Positions 55,120 to 57,654 of a stretch of DNA of 57,654 bases are shown one piece after another. This DNA comes from Tepidanaerobacteraceae bacterium (GTDB lineage: Bacteria > Bacillota > Thermosediminibacteria > Thermosediminibacterales > Tepidanaerobacteraceae): the NCBI GenBank assembly GCA_029982615.1, contig JARRBK010000006.1:1-57654 (forward strand), written 5' to 3'. The position numbers and the translations under genes are program-made. The first letter of the stretch is position 1. Every line of letters begins with the position of its first letter. The notes below the pieces were generated by a model, which worked only from the letters and a program-made list of their open reading frames with translations, was not told where the DNA came from and did not search any database.

Positions 55120-56009
55120 TTGTCTAACAAAAAAGCCTGTGTTTTGCTATTGTCATAATTACAATTGCTTTGTATATTTTGTTCAATAATATCAATTTTG
55201 TCAAATCGGTTAAGCTGTTTAATTCAATGGTAGATGCCGGTGATTTCTACGATAATGACAATGACGATTACAGCAGTATAGCTATGCATCAATGGTTCCA
55301 ACTATATGCCGACAACCCAAATCTTCGGCCCAGGACGCCACCTATTGTACGAGCAATGGCAGGATTGGGCTATGATGCCGTAGTGCTGGGAAATCACGAA
55401 TTTGTAGCGAATGACAAGGATTCCTTAGGTGAACTGCTGTTAGATTTCACCGATTACAATATACCGGTTTTATCAGCCAATCTGTATACATCGTTAGGTC
55501 CATATAAGGTCAATTACATCAATCCTTACATAATTAAAAATGTTGAAACGGAGCAGGGAGTTTTAAATGTCGGTATTCTTGGCCTTACCATTAAGGAGGT
55601 GGGCGAAACTCAACGGCAGCAGGAACTAAGTGATTTGCCGCAATATAAAGGGACTTTAGAATTAACGGATATTGTTCAAGAAGTCAAGAGCAAAAAATGG
55701 CCTGAGCTAATGAGATACAATGGAGCCGACGTTGTCATTGCCGTCGTTCATGCCGGTGAAGAATCTACCAAATCAAAAAAACCCCGGCAACAGAATTAAA
55801 TCAGTTGCCGCATTGATGCCATCGTAGCTGCACATACCCATGTCAATATTCCCGAACATATATATAAAAACACATCCGGACAAAATGTAATTGTAACCCA
55901 GCCTGGAAGATATGGAAAGTATATATCAAAAATCACTTTTACTTTAATAAAAATAAATGGGCATTGGAAGATATCAGGCAAAAGGAGCATTACTCAAAAA
56001 ATATGGTGA
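55120..56009 (+). pseudogene. broken 5'-nucleotidase / metallophosphatase-like gene
   Basis: A decayed secreted metallophosphatase of the 5'-nucleotidase type. A TTG at 55120 behind AAAGGAG begins a signal-like segment that stops after 12 codons; one frameshift leads into IVIITIALYILFNN. The main frame then shows DAGDFYD, LGYDAVVLGNHEF, IPVLSANLY and VVIAVVHAGEES before a stop at 55799. A third frame carries on with IDAIVAAHTHVNIP and VTQPGRYGKYI to 56009. The first metal-binding motif of the family (D-x-H) is missing and the C-terminal domain is absent, so it is not functional. Confidence 0.8.
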
Positions 56010-56321
56010 CTATGAAACCGGTAATCATTATTACGATATATGATAGCGAGAAGCTTTGCTCAAATCTATGACGACTATGGTTCATAGAAAAATGAGCTAT
56101 ATTATTTAATTTGACCTGCTTTAAAGTTCAGATGAAGCAATTGCCGTACAATTAAAGAACGGGATGAAATGTCTTAACCTGTTTAGGTAAAAACATTTTT
56201 ACTTCGAACGGCAAACATGCCGTTATTTTTATATGACGCTATTTTTATTTTAATACGATTGTAATTCTTCGTAGAGAGGATAAAAACAATAGTATTCACG
56301 CAGTAATCAACCCATTTTTTC
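56010..56321. other. non-coding trailer side of the CRISPR array
   Basis: AT-rich, no gene. A hairpin AACGGC-AAACAT-GCCGTT (56207-56224) is followed on the plus strand by ATTTTTAT. On the minus strand, the likely direction of array transcription, it has no U-tract. Degenerate repeats begin at 56322, which marks this as the leader-distal end. Confidence 0.6.
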
Positions 56322-57654
56322 GTTTCAATTCCTCATATAGATGCCAAAAAAGCTGTTTAATATCAGCATCTGGCACAACAACACGACATAGTTTTAATTC
56401 CTTATAGGGAAGCTAAAAACTCATTGACCGGGATAAAGATGGCTCTATTGTTGCAGCGGAATTGAAATCAGGCATAAAAGGGCAAACCTTCTTGGAGTTT
56501 CAATTCCTTATAGGGAGGCTAAAAACTGGGTGGGGGAGGATATATGGAGTGATAGAACAATTTGTTTCAATTCCTTATAGGGAGGCTAAAAACGAAGGAA
56601 GTTGACGAATACATAGCAAAACTTCAGCTGTTTCAATTCCTTATAGGGAGGCTAAAAACAGGGATGATGCAGCTTGTCCGGGATAAGCACAAAAAGGTTT
56701 CAATTCCTTATAGGGAGGCTAAAAACGGAAATGGCTATGAAGAAAAGACAACAGAAAGCAAGTTTCAATTCCTTATAGGGAGGCTAAAAACCCAACGTGC
56801 TATAAAATGTGCTACAAAAGGTTCCTACGTTTCAATTCCTTATAGGGAGGCTAAAAACCTTGGTGACATGCTTTCGAGTGCTTCTTCTTGCCTAGTTTCA
56901 ATTCCTTATAGGGAGGCTAAAAACCATTTATTATTACCTCCTTTTTTATTCCCTTGTTCGTTTCAATTCCTTATAGGGAGGCTAAAAACGGTAATCAAGC
57001 AGCACTCATCCACAGTCAATTTCACCGTTTCAATTCCTTATAGGGAGGCTAAAAACCAATCAATGCAGGAGGATGAAACAAACATGATCAGACGTTTCAA
57101 TTCCTTATAGGGAGGCTAAAAACATCTCCTGCTCCAATCCTCTTGAAGTTCCACAATAGTTTCAATTCCTTATAGGGAGGCTAAAAACGAAGTGACATTG
57201 CAGCTATGGCGGAATGCCGGGGCCGGTTTCAATTCCTTATAGGGAGGCTAAAAACAATAATACACAACCCGCAACTTTGTCCCATCTATACGTTTCAATT
57301 CCTTATAGGGAGGCTAAAAACGAGAAGATGATTACTTTCCTGCAAGAGTAAAAAAATGGTTTCAATTCCTTATAGGGAGGCTAAAAACTTTATTCGGTTG
57401 TCGTATTGCAAATTTGCCCTCACGGGTTTCAATTCCTTATAGGGAGGCTAAAAACTGGTAAGGCGAGGCAGCGCAGAGCAAGGCAAAGGCTGTTTCAATT
57501 CCTTATAGGGAGGCTAAAAACTAAATATTATGATAAAATGTAAAATGAAAGCGAAGCCGTTTCAATTCCTTATAGGGAGGCTAAAAACGATATATTTAAC
57601 GTGGGGTGTTTAATATGGACAAAGGTTTCAATTCCTTATAGGGAGGCTAAAAAC
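56322..57654 (-). CRISPR. CRISPR array, 18 perfect 30-nt repeats plus two degenerate ones; continues beyond the window
   Basis: The perfect repeat begins GTTTCAATTCC and ends GGGAGGCTAAAAAC. The first perfect copy is 56497-56526 and the last 57625-57654, ending at the window edge; the 17 spacers between them are 35-37 bases. Degenerate copies lie at 56322-56353 (32 bases, several changes) and 56391-56420 (two changes). The complementary strand ends in ATTGAAAC, the usual 5' handle of type I-B/III crRNAs, so transcription is inferred from right to left with the leader and cas genes beyond 57654. Decay at the left end fits the old, leader-distal side. The gap 56421-56496 is 76 bases, about twice a spacer. 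No cas gene is in the window. Confidence 0.97.

Noticed and set aside
56562-57110. Open reading frame of 182 codons with a repeating FQFLIGRLKT peptide
   Set aside because: It is the translation of CRISPR repeats in changing frames, not a gene.
1-57654. Prophage, integrative element or insertion sequences
   Set aside because: No integrase, transposase with inverted repeats, phage structural genes or att-like duplications were found; the Rpn gene alone is not evidence of an element.
1-57654. tRNA or rRNA genes
   Set aside because: None recognised by eye on either strand.

Overview
The window looks like a chromosome segment of a low-to-moderate-GC, monoderm, probably thermophilic anaerobic Firmicute of the Thermoanaerobacter/Thermosediminibacter type. 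The evidence is AGGAGG-type ribosome binding sites with TTG and GTG starts, S-layer homology (SLH) proteins, two cobalamin riboswitches, feoAB with a DtxR-like regulator, and a 30-nt CRISPR repeat of the type common in thermophilic clostridia. The genus cannot be fixed from sequence alone. No rRNA, tRNA, integrase or insertion sequence was seen.

Layout. 1-2.2 kb: start of a CoA-transferase subunit A gene, a small coiled-coil protein and a sodium:solute symporter. 2.4-6.5 kb: a Phd-Uma2 fusion behind a perfect consensus promoter, and a SWIM/SNF2 helicase. 6.9-38.5 kb: nine large secreted or S-layer-anchored proteins on the minus strand, built from beta-propellers, Ig-like modules, CARDB, DUF4430 (the transcobalamin C-terminal fold), terpenoid-cyclase-like alpha/alpha barrels and SLH triplets. 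Among them sit a nucleotidyltransferase gene pair, decayed copies of it, and an Rpn-family nuclease. 38.5-38.8 kb: a large structured RNA of unassigned class. 39.0-51.2 kb: one overlapping minus-strand operon behind a cobalamin riboswitch. It encodes a 32-residue ORF, a DUF2292 protein, a DUF4430 lipoprotein, three membrane proteins, a MoxR AAA+ ATPase, a DUF58 protein and two vWA membrane proteins. 51.2-54.7 kb: a decayed gene fragment, feoB, feoA, a 41-nt operator palindrome and a divergent DtxR/MntR-like gene. 54.8-56.0 kb: a small membrane protein and a broken 5'-nucleotidase-like gene. 56.3-57.65 kb: the leader-distal end of a CRISPR array with 18 perfect repeats, running off the window.

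How it may work together (inference). Two cobalamin aptamers, a third leader that has lost its aptamer, two DUF2292 proteins tied to these leaders, and proteins with the barrel-plus-DUF4430 order of animal transcobalamin point to a corrinoid-responsive cell-surface system. Its likely job is to capture cobalamin, or a ligand whose uptake depends on cobalamin status, at the S-layer and pass it to a lipoprotein. A MoxR/vWA module in the same riboswitch operon may assemble or remodel the surface complex. A repeated promoter plus promoter-proximal terminator module precedes several of these units and suggests shared attenuation control. Binding of cobalamin is not shown by sequence alone.
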